A stretch of 64,000 nt of DNA from Nostoc sp. 106C (GCF_002154725.1 NZ_MTAW01000104.1:1-64000); one strand, 5' to 3'. Positions 47,589 through 56,850 are shown, counted from the stretch's first letter. Notes: a model not told the origin generated them from the sequence alone. Made by a program: numbers and translations.

Positions 47589-47624
47589 AAAGGCGCGAAG
47601 ATAAAACTTTGCGCCTTTATGTTT
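47589..47624 (+). terminator. Terminator hairpin after the peroxiredoxin gene
   Basis: AAAGGCGCGAAG and CTTTGCGCCTTT pair with one mismatch around a six-base loop, followed by ATGTTTTTG. It is 34 bases beyond the stop codon. Confidence 0.65.
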
Positions 47625-47673
47625 TTGCGTAAAAATAAAGTCAACTACGCATTAGAATCTGGAGGAAATCGCT

Positions 47674-47952
47674 ATGCTTTCATCCCCCTTGGTGTTGCAA
47701 ATTCCGCCATCAATGCAAATGACAGATGAACAATTTTATGATTTTTGCCAGGTAAATCGTGATTTACGTATTGAGCGTAATAAATTGGGAGAGATATCAA
47801 TAATGTCCCCTACTGGTTCAGAAAGCGGAAACAGAGAGGTTGGCATATTAGGGCAACTGGGTTTACCAGAAGAATGTTTAGATAATCCTAATACTATCAG
47901 CGGCGATCCGGTGTTACCTGGCTTTGTCTTGAATATAAGTAAAGTTTGGTAA
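47674..47952 (+). pseudogene. Internally deleted Uma2-family (DUF820) endonuclease gene
   Basis: The first 55 or so residues (MTDEQFYDFCQVNRDLRIERNKLGEISIMSPTGSESGNRE) are the usual start of a Uma2 restriction-like endonuclease. The sequence then jumps directly to LGLPEECLDNPNTISGDPVLPGFVLNISKVW, the usual end. About 100 residues, including the PD-(D/E)xK core, are missing, yet the frame is kept. The 92-residue product has lost its predicted catalytic site. AGGAGG lies eight bases before the ATG, so it may still be translated. It is best seen as a pseudogene. Confidence 0.78.
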
Positions 47953-48041
47953 GTTTAGGTATTTTTAATTTTATCTAACCGCAAAGCACGCAGAGAAAAG
48001 AAAGAAAATAGTAGAAATCCTATATATAAATCTGATAGGTT

Positions 48042-50279
48042 TTATTGAAATTTCTCTGCCAAAATTGTATAAGCTTCGTTCACTAGTCGCATTTTTTCTT
48101 GAGCTTGTTGTTGCATTTGCGGTTTAGCGACAAATAAATCTGGATGCCATTTTTTTACCAAAGTTTTGTAAGCCTGTTTTACCTCAGAAAATGACACACC
48201 TGCTTGCAATCCTAAAATCGCATAAGCGCGAGTAATTTGGTCTTTTTCCGCTTGGGTTTTAGGTTGCTGAGGTGCTTTATTGCTTTGGTATGTATTCTGC
48301 TGTTTATTAGTTTGCGAACCAGGAGAACGCATTTCTGCTTTCATTCGTGCTATTTCTTCATCGAGTTCCCAATTGCGAAATTTGGCTTCCAATTCTGCTG
48401 GATTTGGAGAGGGTGAAGCTTTTGGTGCTGGAGGGGGAGGAGTGCTAACGCGGTGAGTAGAAGATGTTTGTGAAGTAGCAGAGGTGCGATATGTGGAAGA
48501 TGCAGAAACGTTCACCTTCTCTTCTACTTTTGAGTAACTTCTTTGCTCCTTTTCGACTGGGGGAGAATATGCTGTGTATTTCGGCGTTTCTCGATAAGGT
48601 TGATAATTTGAAGATATCTTGGCTTTTGTTAACTCTTGCAGTAATTGATTAAAACTATTTTGTAAATGCTGCAAATCTTTACGCTTATTAGCAATTTCTA
48701 TTAACTCTTGACTACCTGTAAAGCGAACTACTTTTTTTGCTTTTTGCTCATATTCAGTTAATACTGATAATCCTTGATTGCTCAAGCGAGAAAAATAATC
48801 TTCAGTTGTAGCTATGCAAATTTTAGCAACCTGCTGATGATAAGTTTCCTTAGCTGATTTTTCTTCTGAATCTTGAATATTTTTGTTTAATAAATAAGAA
48901 ATACTACCAACCACAGCCGCACCGACAGGACCACCCAATAACCAACCAATCCCACCACCAACTGCTATGGCTCCAGGTTCACTTAAATCATTACTATTAC
49001 TTGGCTTGGGAGGTAATGTAATTTGTGGTTCAATAGGTAAGGGGATTAATAAATCTTCCGGTCTTTCTTCTTGGAAAAATTCATAACCTTGATAAAGCCA
49101 TTTCATCACTGAGCGTTGTAACTCCATAAGGTCTTTTTTTAAAGTACCTATTTGCCAAGTTTTAAAGTTATTCTCCGCGAGTGCTACTGTGGCATCAGTT
49201 TGATATTTTTTGAGTAGGTTGGATAAATCTAACCAATTACTTAACTCTGAAATACTAGAGTTTAAGCCTTGTCGAATTAGATTGGCAGCTTTTTGTTTAA
49301 TTTCAACTTTAGCCTTTTGTTTTTCATCAAAGGAGTTAATTTCACTCAGGATAGGGTCAATTTTAGCTTTTAAATTTAATTGGATTTGGGAAGCGATCGC
49401 CTGCACTCTCGGTAACCGCACATCCCCACGATTGTGTTGTAAAATACTGATAATATTTTGCAAAGCTGCTTCAAATGCTGCTAATCCGCTACTAGTAGCC
49501 GCCGCCGCATCACCTTTTAATCTGGCTCTTAAAGCAGGTAAAGCATCAACACGATATAAGTTACTAAAACCTGGAGGTAATTCGGCGCGAAAGCTTTCTG
49601 CAACAAACAACAGACGATTTTGCACTTGCTGTTGTTCTTCGGGTTCGAGTAAGTTAATAAAATTAGCGACAAAAATAACTGTTTTAATACCCCGATCTAA
49701 TAACCAATCACGCAAGTTTTCACGCTCACCTAAAGTCATTAACTTGCGGGCATCAAGTAATTGTACTACTAAATCTGTAGATAACAGGCGATCGCGTACT
49801 AAACTATCTTGTTCTTCGCGATCGTTTGTACCAGGTAAATCTAGTAATTCTATACCCCTTTCTAAAAAAGGATGGGGACAAAAAACTTCTACAGAGATTA
49901 CATCTTGACGCATCTGTCTGTTACCATCCAGAATTGCATACTGCTGCAAAATTTCCGTACCGCTGCGATAAATTTCTGTGCCATCTCTCAACATAATCCG
50001 AGTGCGCAAATCAGTACCATACTTGACAGTAATCGCTGCGCCTGTAGTAGGAATCAAATCAATTGGTAAAGTCCGATTTCCTAAAATGGCATTAAGTAGA
50101 GTAGATTTGCCATGATTAAAAGGGCCAAATACCGCAATCTGAAAGTTAGGATTAGTCAGATAATTAGAGATGGCATTTATATCTTGATATAGTTGTGATT
50201 TGCGCTCTAAATTTAGTAATGCAGATGCAGATTTGAGTGCATTTACCAAATCCTGATAATCTTCAGACTGTTTTTGCAT
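48042..50279 (-). CDS. Dynamin-like GTPase with C-terminal J-domain
   Basis: 745-residue large GTPase. The P-loop FGPFNHGKST lies at residues 51-60; switch-type LIPTTGAAITVKYG and the G3 loop LLDLPGTND are conserved, and further helical dynamin-like middle and stalk regions follow. A Gly/Ala-rich hydrophobic hairpin (GWLLGGPVGAAVVGSISYLL) around residue 445 resembles the membrane-inserting paddle of bacterial dynamins. A Pro/Ser/Gln-rich linker leads to a J-domain (residues about 686-745) with the HPD motif at 712-714, which stimulates DnaK. It therefore probably ties a membrane-remodelling GTPase to Hsp70. It lies on the minus strand after the second dynamin gene. Confidence 0.88.
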   Translation of the reverse strand: MQKQSEDYQDLVNALKSASALLNLERKSQLYQDINAISNYLTNPNFQIAVFGPFNHGKSTLLNAILGNRTLPIDLIPTTGAAITVKYGTDLRTRIMLRDGTEIYRSGTEILQQYAILDGNRQMRQDVISVEVFCPHPFLERGIELLDLPGTNDREEQDSLVRDRLLSTDLVVQLLDARKLMTLGERENLRDWLLDRGIKTVIFVANFINLLEPEEQQQVQNRLLFVAESFRAELPPGFSNLYRVDALPALRARLKGDAAAATSSGLAAFEAALQNIISILQHNRGDVRLPRVQAIASQIQLNLKAKIDPILSEINSFDEKQKAKVEIKQKAANLIRQGLNSSISELSNWLDLSNLLKKYQTDATVALAENNFKTWQIGTLKKDLMELQRSVMKWLYQGYEFFQEERPEDLLIPLPIEPQITLPPKPSNSNDLSEPGAIAVGGGIGWLLGGPVGAAVVGSISYLLNKNIQDSEEKSAKETYHQQVAKICIATTEDYFSRLSNQGLSVLTEYEQKAKKVVRFTGSQELIEIANKRKDLQHLQNSFNQLLQELTKAKISSNYQPYRETPKYTAYSPPVEKEQRSYSKVEEKVNVSASSTYRTSATSQTSSTHRVSTPPPPAPKASPSPNPAELEAKFRNWELDEEIARMKAEMRSPGSQTNKQQNTYQSNKAPQQPKTQAEKDQITRAYAILGLQAGVSFSEVKQAYKTLVKKWHPDLFVAKPQMQQQAQEKMRLVNEAYTILAEKFQ

Positions 50280-50324
50280 AGTTTCCTTGTTTCACGTTGC
50301 GTATGCAAATAAATTTTGTATTTG

Positions 50325-50520
50325 GAACCACAGATGTAGACACGAAGTGGTGAGGCAGTGCGTTGGGCGGGTTCCCCGACTTGAAGCAACTGCCGAATCC
50401 GAAGGGCTTCCCGAAAGGTACACAGATAAACACCGATAAAATATCTGCATTTATCTGTGATTTAATTCTTCATTTCCTAGTATCACCCGAGAATAAAATG
50501 ACACCATTGTAGGGTGGGCA
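50325..50520. repeat. Interspersed repeat mosaic between the two dynamin genes
   Basis: The 260-base gap holds AACCACAGATGTAGACACGAAG, the GC-rich module CAGTGCGTTGGGCGGGTTCC, ACACAGATAAACACCGATAA, ATTTATCTGTGATTTAA and GTAGGGTGGGCACTGCTCAC. All are modules seen elsewhere in this window. They form imperfect inverted pairs. No gene. Confidence 0.6.
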
Positions 50521-50539
50521 CTGCTCACTAATAATACTA

Positions 50540-52621
50540 TTAGCTGTAGTAAGCTAATAAATTACTATAGGCTGCCTCAATCTTTTGCAATTGTTCTATT
50601 ACATCTTCCTGCAAATTTTTTAGCCGCTTTAACTCACTTTCGCGGTTAATCTCACGAGTGGCTTTTTGCTTTAGCAGATTATCCAATTCAGATTTGCGAG
50701 ATGTAATATCGTCGTTAATCCGCTTACTCACTTCTCTTTCATAAGAGTCAAAACACTCTTTCACTGCATCATATACAGTTTGTGATTGTTCATGGGCTAA
50801 CTGTGGTAAGTACTTTACTAACTCTTTCTTGGTAGTTTTTACTAACTCTTTACGTGCTTGATCTGCTTGTAGAAAACCTACTCCTAAGCCTAGCAATGCA
50901 AAACCAATCGGCCCAAGGAAAATACCCGTTACAGCCGTAATTATGCCGCCAATACCAATTACGGTAAAGTAGTTTAACAAAATATTTTTCCAATCGAATC
51001 CTGCGCCAGCTAATGCAACACCAGCTAGGTTTCCTCGCGATAAAGATAACAATCCCATTGCCCATTTTGCCCATCCGGGGGAGTTATCATCTTCTGGAGT
51101 AGCAGCAGGATTTACTTTTACTGACTGTCCTGTTAACTTTTCGGTGATTTGGTCTGTAACTTGACTATAAGATGCGCCATACTGTGCAGCACTCAGAGAA
51201 AGTTCTCTAAAAGCTGCATTGATATCTTTTTCAGCAGTTAAAGTCCAAGCAGAGAATTTATCAGTAATGTATTGCTCAAATGCTTTTTGTAGTGCAGCAT
51301 TAAATGCATCTCTTTTTCCATTACTGAGGAAATCCAACAAATTTAACTCTGGCTGATAGCGCAAGAAATCGGTTTCAAAGGTATTACCTAAGTTTAAAAC
51401 GTAGCTACGAAAGGATTCAGAAATCTTTCTAGCTTGGGTATCTCTAGTATTGATAATTTCTTTTTGGAATTGATCGTGGATAGTTGTAAGTTTATTAAAC
51501 TCTGGTTCTACAGAGCCTATCCGTTGTTTCAATTCATTGACATCTTTATCAAGTAATGGTAGACGTCTTTCTATAGCTTCGCGAGTGTGATTGCAGGCTT
51601 GTCTAGCTAAAGTTCTGACTTGTCTAAGTTCCGCGATCGCACGTTCTCTAGTCAGAAAAGTATTGAGCGATCCCATAAACTCTGGAAAGCCAGTTCCCTC
51701 TAAACCAGCTTGGGGATTTTTCAATCTTTTTCTGAGTGCTTGAATTGATGAAAGCTCAAAAACACGCTCATCATAAATATCCCGACCATCTACATGACAA
51801 TATTCTGTCAAATTCGCTTTGAATACTTGCCGTAATCTATTTTCTGCTGCACTTAATTCTTCGACATCATCAGGATCGATCAATGATTCCCGCACCTGAT
51901 CCCAAGCATTGATTAAAAAGAAAACCGTCAATCCTCGACCTTTAATATAATTTTCTAAATAGCGCCGTTCACCCAAGGTACAAGGTTGTGATGCTCTCAT
52001 CACAAACAAGATAGCATGGCAATTATTTACATAACCTAAAGATAATTCGTTACGCGCTTCTGTATCATTTAATCCTGGACTATCGACAATTTCAATTCCC
52101 TTTTCCAATAGCATTAAAGGATACTCAACTACTGCATAATCGACATCAGGAAAAGCTTGTTTTTTTTCTTGCTCTAATTTTTTAGCTTCAGCCGGGTCAA
52201 TAGTATATTTGTATTTAAAGCTTTGAAAATCTAGCTGTTGTGGACTTTTACCATCATTAAAATGAATTGTGACTTTTTTCTCTGACCCGTAGCGTAAAAC
52301 TGTTAAGACTGCGGTACAAGGATTAACATCACTTGGTAACAAATTCTCCCCAATCAATGCATTAAGAAACGTACTTTTACCCCGTTTCATATCGCCTAAA
52401 ACTAAAAGGCGAAATACACCTTGTTTGAGATTTTTACTAGCTACTGTAATATCTTCAATATCTCGTTGTAAACTCAGTTTTCCTGACGAAGATTCTCCCG
52501 CTAATTCTGCTTGATTAATTGTGTCAGCAAGTATGCTCAAACATAGAGACATTTCCGATCGCACTTGCGCAACACGTTCTAAATCGTTGATAAATTTGTC
52601 AGCCGCAACTTGATTAGTCAT
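50540..52621 (-). CDS. Bacterial dynamin-like protein (BDLP)
   Basis: 693-residue GTPase matching Nostoc punctiforme BDLP, whose structure and membrane-tubulating activity are known. P-loop GDMKRGKST with Lys82 (from the ATG at 52621), LPSDVNPCTAVLTVLRYG, DSPGLNDTEARNE (G3) and NAWDQVRESLIDP (G4-like) are conserved almost throughout. The helical neck and trunk follow. The paddle hydrophobic segment FTVIGIGGIITAVTGIFLG... is at about 568-606, and the C-terminus ends LQKIEAAYSNLLAYYS. A GTG two codons upstream is possible but ATG gives the same length as BDLP. It is 14 bases downstream of the small coiled-coil membrane protein gene. Confidence 0.93.
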   Translation of the reverse strand: MTNQVAADKFINDLERVAQVRSEMSLCLSILADTINQAELAGESSSGKLSLQRDIEDITVASKNLKQGVFRLLVLGDMKRGKSTFLNALIGENLLPSDVNPCTAVLTVLRYGSEKKVTIHFNDGKSPQQLDFQSFKYKYTIDPAEAKKLEQEKKQAFPDVDYAVVEYPLMLLEKGIEIVDSPGLNDTEARNELSLGYVNNCHAILFVMRASQPCTLGERRYLENYIKGRGLTVFFLINAWDQVRESLIDPDDVEELSAAENRLRQVFKANLTEYCHVDGRDIYDERVFELSSIQALRKRLKNPQAGLEGTGFPEFMGSLNTFLTRERAIAELRQVRTLARQACNHTREAIERRLPLLDKDVNELKQRIGSVEPEFNKLTTIHDQFQKEIINTRDTQARKISESFRSYVLNLGNTFETDFLRYQPELNLLDFLSNGKRDAFNAALQKAFEQYITDKFSAWTLTAEKDINAAFRELSLSAAQYGASYSQVTDQITEKLTGQSVKVNPAATPEDDNSPGWAKWAMGLLSLSRGNLAGVALAGAGFDWKNILLNYFTVIGIGGIITAVTGIFLGPIGFALLGLGVGFLQADQARKELVKTTKKELVKYLPQLAHEQSQTVYDAVKECFDSYEREVSKRINDDITSRKSELDNLLKQKATREINRESELKRLKNLQEDVIEQLQKIEAAYSNLLAYYS

Positions 52622-52635
52622 ATTCACACCCTAAA

Positions 52636-52956
52636 TTAAGGTTTGTTTTTAGGAGATTCCAGAAAAAGTTTGTAAGCCATCCAAGCCAGTGCTGCAAACA
52701 TCACAATTCCCGCTACAGCTGCGGCTATCCTCACAGCAACCAGCACCACTACCCCAATCCCGAAAAGCTGTAAGCCGAGAATCGCTTTTTTCATCCACGG
52801 CTGAGAGAACTTTTCTGACTGATGCTTGACAGTTTGGTGAAAAGGCGGATTGGGACGATTTATATCCCTTTCCATTTCCCGGAGTCGTAATTCCACTTCT
52901 CGTTGTCTAAGTTTACGTTCGCGCTGTTCTAAGTCTTGATTGCGATCGCCTTCCAT
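52636..52956 (-). CDS. Small coiled-coil membrane protein upstream of the dynamin gene
   Basis: About 106 residues from the ATG at 52956 (a GTG at 52965 adds three). The first 35 residues are a highly charged coiled coil (EQRERKLRQREVELRLREMERDIN). The rest has one long or two short hydrophobic segments (LGLQLFGIGVVVLVAVRIAAAVAGIVMFAALAWMAYKLF). No family name comes to mind. It is the first gene of the cluster, 14 bases before the dynamin start, so translation coupling is likely and it may recruit or regulate the GTPase at a membrane. That role is an inference from position. Confidence 0.65.
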   Translation of the reverse strand: MEGDRNQDLEQRERKLRQREVELRLREMERDINRPNPPFHQTVKHQSEKFSQPWMKKAILGLQLFGIGVVVLVAVRIAAAVAGIVMFAALAWMAYKLFLESPKNKP

Positions 52957-53278
52957 TGTGTCCACCCTATCTAGGACAATGAAATAGTTTCAGTACTATA
53001 TTTTGTTTAATGTATTTTATTTTACTAATAAATAAAATTCATCAGTATAATCGCTACTTTAGCGTGAAATGATAAACAGCAAAATTCGTCATATATTTTA
53101 GATTCCACCAGTTGAGTTTGTTTTTTCGGAATTTTGAAACACCACCTGAAATGTGATGGATTTATCAGCCAAATTTTCCAATTTAAGGTTTTTTCCCAAA
53201 TATCTAATCTCAGTCTCTAATACTTATCTCTGATATGTAAAATGGTCAGCGTATCTCGCTTAACGCAGGCGATCGCTC
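52957..53278. other. Divergent promoter region between the dynamin cluster and an ABC permease gene
   Basis: About 320 AT-rich bases between the divergent genes, with no gene. GGCGATCGC lies at 53269-53277 just before the permease ATG. Confidence 0.4.
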
Positions 53279-54175
53279 ATGGCCATGACAAAACGGCAAA
53301 TGCCGTCATTCTTACGCTTTCCCAAAAATCCGAATCTTTCTCAACGACTAATGTTGATTGGGTTAGTCATTACCTTGTTGTTTTTATTCCTGGCGTTCTT
53401 CGCACCCGTATTTCAAGCCTGGGGATGGCTACAAAATCCCAAAGATTTATTAAGTAACCCGATTCAGGAACCACCTTCAGGCAAATATTGGTTTGGCACT
53501 AGTCGCCTAGGTCACGATGTCTTTTCCCGCACAGTATTCGGCGCTCAAGCTGCTTTGCAAGTGGTAATTTTAGCAACGGCGCTGAGTATGGTAATTGGTG
53601 TGCCATTGGGTATGGTCAGCGGCTATCTTGGCGGTAGACTGGACAAAGTATTGCTGTTTCTCATGGATAGCATTTATACCCTACCGGGACTATTGCTATC
53701 AGTGACGCTAGCATTTGTAGTAGGGCGGGGGATATTAAATGCAGCGATCGCCATTAGTATTGCCTACATTCCCCAATATTACCGAGTTGTTCGCAACCAC
53801 ACTGTCAGCGTGAAAACTGAGGTATTCATTGAAGCTGCTCAAGCAATGGGCGCTTCTACTTGGATTGTGCTATCTCGGTATCTATTTTTCAACGTTATTC
53901 AAAGCGTACCTGTATTATTTACCCTCAACGCCGCCGATGCAATTTTAGTCTTGGGTGGTTTAGGGTTTTTGGGTTTGGGATTACCCGAAGAAGTTCCAGA
54001 ATGGGGACATGATTTAAAACAAGCACTAGAAGCACTACCCACTGGCATTTGGTGGACTACACTTTTCCCCGGTTTAGCGATGACACTGATGGTGGTAGGG
54101 TTATCACTACTTGGTGAAGGTTTAAATGAATTTGTCAATCCTCGTTTGCGACGACAAAATAGTATTCGGAAATAA
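53279..54175 (+). CDS. ABC transporter permease, oligopeptide/nickel (DppC/OppC) type
   Basis: Inner-membrane permease of 298 residues. The N-terminal OppC-type region (FLRFPKNPNLSQRLMLIGLVIT, then FGTSRLGHDVFSRTVFGAQAALQV) and five to six helices match the dipeptide family. The EAA coupling loop EAAQAMGASTWIVLSRYLFFNVIQS near residue 185 contacts the ATPase. No ATPase, second permease or binding protein is next to it, as is usual for scattered Opp/Dpp genes in cyanobacteria. The ATG at 53279 is used; one at 53285 is also in frame. Confidence 0.88.
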   Translation: MAMTKRQMPSFLRFPKNPNLSQRLMLIGLVITLLFLFLAFFAPVFQAWGWLQNPKDLLSNPIQEPPSGKYWFGTSRLGHDVFSRTVFGAQAALQVVILATALSMVIGVPLGMVSGYLGGRLDKVLLFLMDSIYTLPGLLLSVTLAFVVGRGILNAAIAISIAYIPQYYRVVRNHTVSVKTEVFIEAAQAMGASTWIVLSRYLFFNVIQSVPVLFTLNAADAILVLGGLGFLGLGLPEEVPEWGHDLKQALEALPTGIWWTTLFPGLAMTLMVVGLSLLGEGLNEFVNPRLRRQNSIRK

Positions 54176-54233
54176 TTCAGTCAACCGTGAACAGTAATTA
54201 GTACACAGGCTGATCATTGATTTGGAGATTCAT

Positions 54234-54437
54234 GTGAAAGACAATTTGACTTTAATTGCCGCTGCTGCCGGCGGGTTCATGCTTTCGGTTGCTTTATCTG
54301 GCATTTTACGAGGAACACCAGTCACAGCTTGGCAGGGTGAATCGGGTGTGAAGTCGGCGAATGTTACCAATTTACAATTTGCAGCCAAAAAAACTGAGAG
54401 TTCAGAATTTTTTAGCAACAAGACGCAAAAAAGCTAA
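54234..54437 (+). CDS. Small hypothetical membrane-anchored protein
   Basis: 67 residues from the GTG at 54234, with GGAG six bases upstream that decides this start over the in-frame TTG at 54222. One hydrophobic segment (LTLIAAAAGGFMLSVALSGIL) is followed by a polar tail (NVTNLQFAAKKTESSEFFSNKTQKS). It looks like a signal-anchor protein. I do not recognise the family. It lies between the ABC permease and the ROK gene. Confidence 0.45.
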   Translation: MKDNLTLIAAAAGGFMLSVALSGILRGTPVTAWQGESGVKSANVTNLQFAAKKTESSEFFSNKTQKS

Positions 54438-54553
54438 TATGCTTTTTGAAAGTATTGGGCATGGGGCATTAATTATTTCTGCCTCATCTGCCTTATCACC
54501 TTTGTCCCTAGCTCCCAGTCGCCACCTTTGCGCCTGGCTGTGAATATTTAAAA

Positions 54554-55444
54554 GTGGTGAATTCTCAAGTAATTGGTATTGATTTGGGAGGAACAGCGAT
54601 TAAGCTGGGGCGATTTGATCGAGATGGCAATTGCCTGCAATCTCTGACAGTAGCAACTCCCCAACCATCCACACCAGAAGCTGTGGTGGCGGTAATGGTA
54701 GATGCGATCGCCCAAATTGATCCACATAATCAGACTGTGGCGATTGGTGTCGGCACTCCTGGCCCTGCTGATGCCAAGGGACGCATTGCGAAAATCGCCA
54801 TCAACCTGACAGGATGGCGTGATGTTCCTGTGGCAGATTGGTTAGAAGTAAAAACAGGCAAACCAACGATTGTCGGTAATGATGCTAACTGTGCAGGTTT
54901 AGGCGAATCTTGGTTAGGTGCTGGTCGCTGCTTTCAAAATTTTATTATGCTAACTTTAGGCACTGGCGTTGGCGGTGCGATTATCTTAAATGGCAAACTG
55001 TTTATCGGACATCAAGGCGCTGGGGGAGAATTAGGTTTAATCAGCTTTAACCCTCATGGTCCAATGTGTAATAGTGGCAATCGCGGCTCATTAGAACAGT
55101 ACACCTCAATTACGGCAATTCGTCGGCGTACTGGCAAGGAACCCTGTGAATTAGGTGCGTTGGCGCAAGCAGCAGATGCTGAAGCCTTGACTTTTTGGCA
55201 GGAATATGGCAAAGACTTGGGTATTGGCTTAACGAGTTTGATTTATGTTTTAACGCCAGAAGCGATCGTTATTGGTGGCGGAGTTAGTGCCAGCTTTGAG
55301 TTTTTCTTACCAGCGGTAAAAGCAGAAATTGAGCAGCGAGTTATGCCGACATCACGCGTCGGTTTACAAATTTTACCCGCAGAATTAGGTAACGCTGCGG
55401 GGATGGTAGGTGCAGCAAAGTTGGCATGGCAACATCTTTCTTAA
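54554..55444 (+). CDS. ROK-family sugar kinase-like protein (glucokinase type) with altered zinc motif
   Basis: 296-residue ROK protein. The phosphate-1 loop is VIGIDLGGTAIKLGRFD, the catalytic loop VGNDANCAG (Asp as base) and the adenosine loop LGTGVGGAIILNG. EAIVIGGGVSASFEFFLPAV completes the fold. Classical ROK zinc motifs read GH-x9-C-x-CG-x2-GC-x-E; here the region is GHQGAGGELG...PMCNSGNRGSLEQ, so only one Cys remains and the Cys partners are Ser or Gly. It is probably a glucokinase-like enzyme without structural zinc, and glucokinase activity is likely but unproven. GTG starts at 54554/54557 fit. Confidence 0.82.
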   Translation: MVNSQVIGIDLGGTAIKLGRFDRDGNCLQSLTVATPQPSTPEAVVAVMVDAIAQIDPHNQTVAIGVGTPGPADAKGRIAKIAINLTGWRDVPVADWLEVKTGKPTIVGNDANCAGLGESWLGAGRCFQNFIMLTLGTGVGGAIILNGKLFIGHQGAGGELGLISFNPHGPMCNSGNRGSLEQYTSITAIRRRTGKEPCELGALAQAADAEALTFWQEYGKDLGIGLTSLIYVLTPEAIVIGGGVSASFEFFLPAVKAEIEQRVMPTSRVGLQILPAELGNAAGMVGAAKLAWQHLS

Positions 55445-55527
55445 TTGCGACAGATGCATTTGTAGGGTTTCCTTTGACGACAATGCATCAATCGACCCGT
55501 TACAAAAATTGAAAATAAAAAGGAACC

Positions 55528-55572
55528 ACAGATAAATATCGGTGTTTATCTGTGTTTATCTGTGGTTGCATA
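55528..55572. repeat. Interspersed inverted repeat before rca
   Basis: AACCACAGATAAATATCGG and GTTTATCTGTGGTT form outer arms with a duplicated GTGTTTATCTGT. Same family as at 25265-25372. Confidence 0.65.
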
Positions 55573-55575
55573 TCT

Positions 55576-56850
55576 CTAATTTTTCCCGTTCGGACGCTGA
55601 ATAATCGTTTCTATCACCCGCCGCTTCGCCTTTGGATCAATTCCTACCAAACGCAGGTACTCACCGCTATATTCAACTAGACATGATTCCAAAGCTGAGA
55701 TTGCATCTGAGTGTGCATCGATGTGGGTGTTAAGACAACTTTCCCAAGAACCTGTGCGGAAGCGGCGTTCATTAACGTGTTCAATATTAATCGTGTAACC
55801 TTGAGCCAAAATTTGCCGAATCTGTTCTTGTGTCTCTAGGGTTAAATGCGGACTCGATACTTCTTGCTTCTGAAAACCGTTAGTTTTTGGGACTTGATTT
55901 CCACCATTGCTTGACGGCTGACTAGTTGGTGCCACATCAGCAGGTGGCGCAGCTTGATAATTTCTACCGCGATTGAGGCGATTGTACTCATCAACCAACT
56001 GGGAATTTTCCACCCGTTTTTGTTCGCTTACCATCAAATGACCAGATTCAATTAAATGAGACAGGCTAAAATCTGGCTTTTTAAATCCTGGCGGACCTTC
56101 TTGGCTATTCACCACACGTAAGGAAACGCGCTCAAATCCTACTTGATGAATAAATTGCCGGATTTGTTCATCATAGATGCGCGATCGCAAAGCGCTAAAA
56201 AAGTCAATCGATTGATGAGTAAATGTATCAACTAGCTGTTCAATTTCTCGCTGAGAAAGTCCATCTGGTTCAAAAATTCCCCCAACAATTCCCACTTTAT
56301 CGTCACGGTTGGGTTCCCAGTAGAATTTCTCCATGCGACCATCCCGAATTAACGGTGCATAAAGGGTAGAAAAATCATTTCCTGTGACAATAATTGGTAC
56401 ACGACGTAAAGGTGTGGAATCGTAGCTTCCAGGTAACTGCACATCTGTAGGATTATCAGCAATATTCATCAGTGTGGCATTCACCAACTGGGTATTTACA
56501 GTATATTGAGTGCCTTCATCAAATCTACCTGCACCTGCATCTAAATCATTAATCATTAGCACGCACATTTTACCGCGCACTTTGATTAGTTCTGCTGTTT
56601 CACGATAGCGCAGCCGAATTAAACGTGCTGGATCTCCTGCATCTGGACTTTCCAATTCCCCACCAGAGATGTGAGTCACTTCGACACCCATTTTCTCGAA
56701 TACTAACTGACATTGAAAAGTCTTTCCTTCACCTTTACGTCCATGAATTCCTAAAATCAAGGGTACTCTAACCCCAGGAAGATCTAAGAAGTTTTTGGTA
56801 ATGTGAACACCGAGTTTATCCAGAAACCGAGGAGCAATGTAGTAACTCAT
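55576..56850 (-). CDS. rca: Rubisco activase with C-terminal small-subunit-like domain
   Basis: AAA+ protein that remodels inhibited Rubisco. The AAA+ core has Walker A GIHGRKGEGKT (about residue 34), Walker B VLMINDLDAGAG (about residue 97) and the conserved TGNDFSTLYAPLIRDGRMEKFYWEP. Residues about 300-335 are a Pro/Gln/Asn-rich linker. The last 90 residues (LTLETQEQIRQILAQGYTINIEHVNERRFRTGSWESC...) resemble the small-subunit-like (SSUL) domains of CcmM that recruit Rubisco into carboxysomes. 424 residues, as in other Nostocales. It lies downstream of the rbcLXS cluster on the same strand, separated by a GDSL gene and a terminator. Confidence 0.94.
   Translation of the reverse strand: MSYYIAPRFLDKLGVHITKNFLDLPGVRVPLILGIHGRKGEGKTFQCQLVFEKMGVEVTHISGGELESPDAGDPARLIRLRYRETAELIKVRGKMCVLMINDLDAGAGRFDEGTQYTVNTQLVNATLMNIADNPTDVQLPGSYDSTPLRRVPIIVTGNDFSTLYAPLIRDGRMEKFYWEPNRDDKVGIVGGIFEPDGLSQREIEQLVDTFTHQSIDFFSALRSRIYDEQIRQFIHQVGFERVSLRVVNSQEGPPGFKKPDFSLSHLIESGHLMVSEQKRVENSQLVDEYNRLNRGRNYQAAPPADVAPTSQPSSNGGNQVPKTNGFQKQEVSSPHLTLETQEQIRQILAQGYTINIEHVNERRFRTGSWESCLNTHIDAHSDAISALESCLVEYSGEYLRLVGIDPKAKRRVIETIIQRPNGKN

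Noticed and set aside
49210-49908. A 232-codon open frame on the plus strand opposite the J-domain dynamin gene
   Set aside because: It is rich in Ser, Arg and Asn as expected of an antisense shadow, lacks a ribosome site, and the opposite strand has a clear P-loop GTPase.
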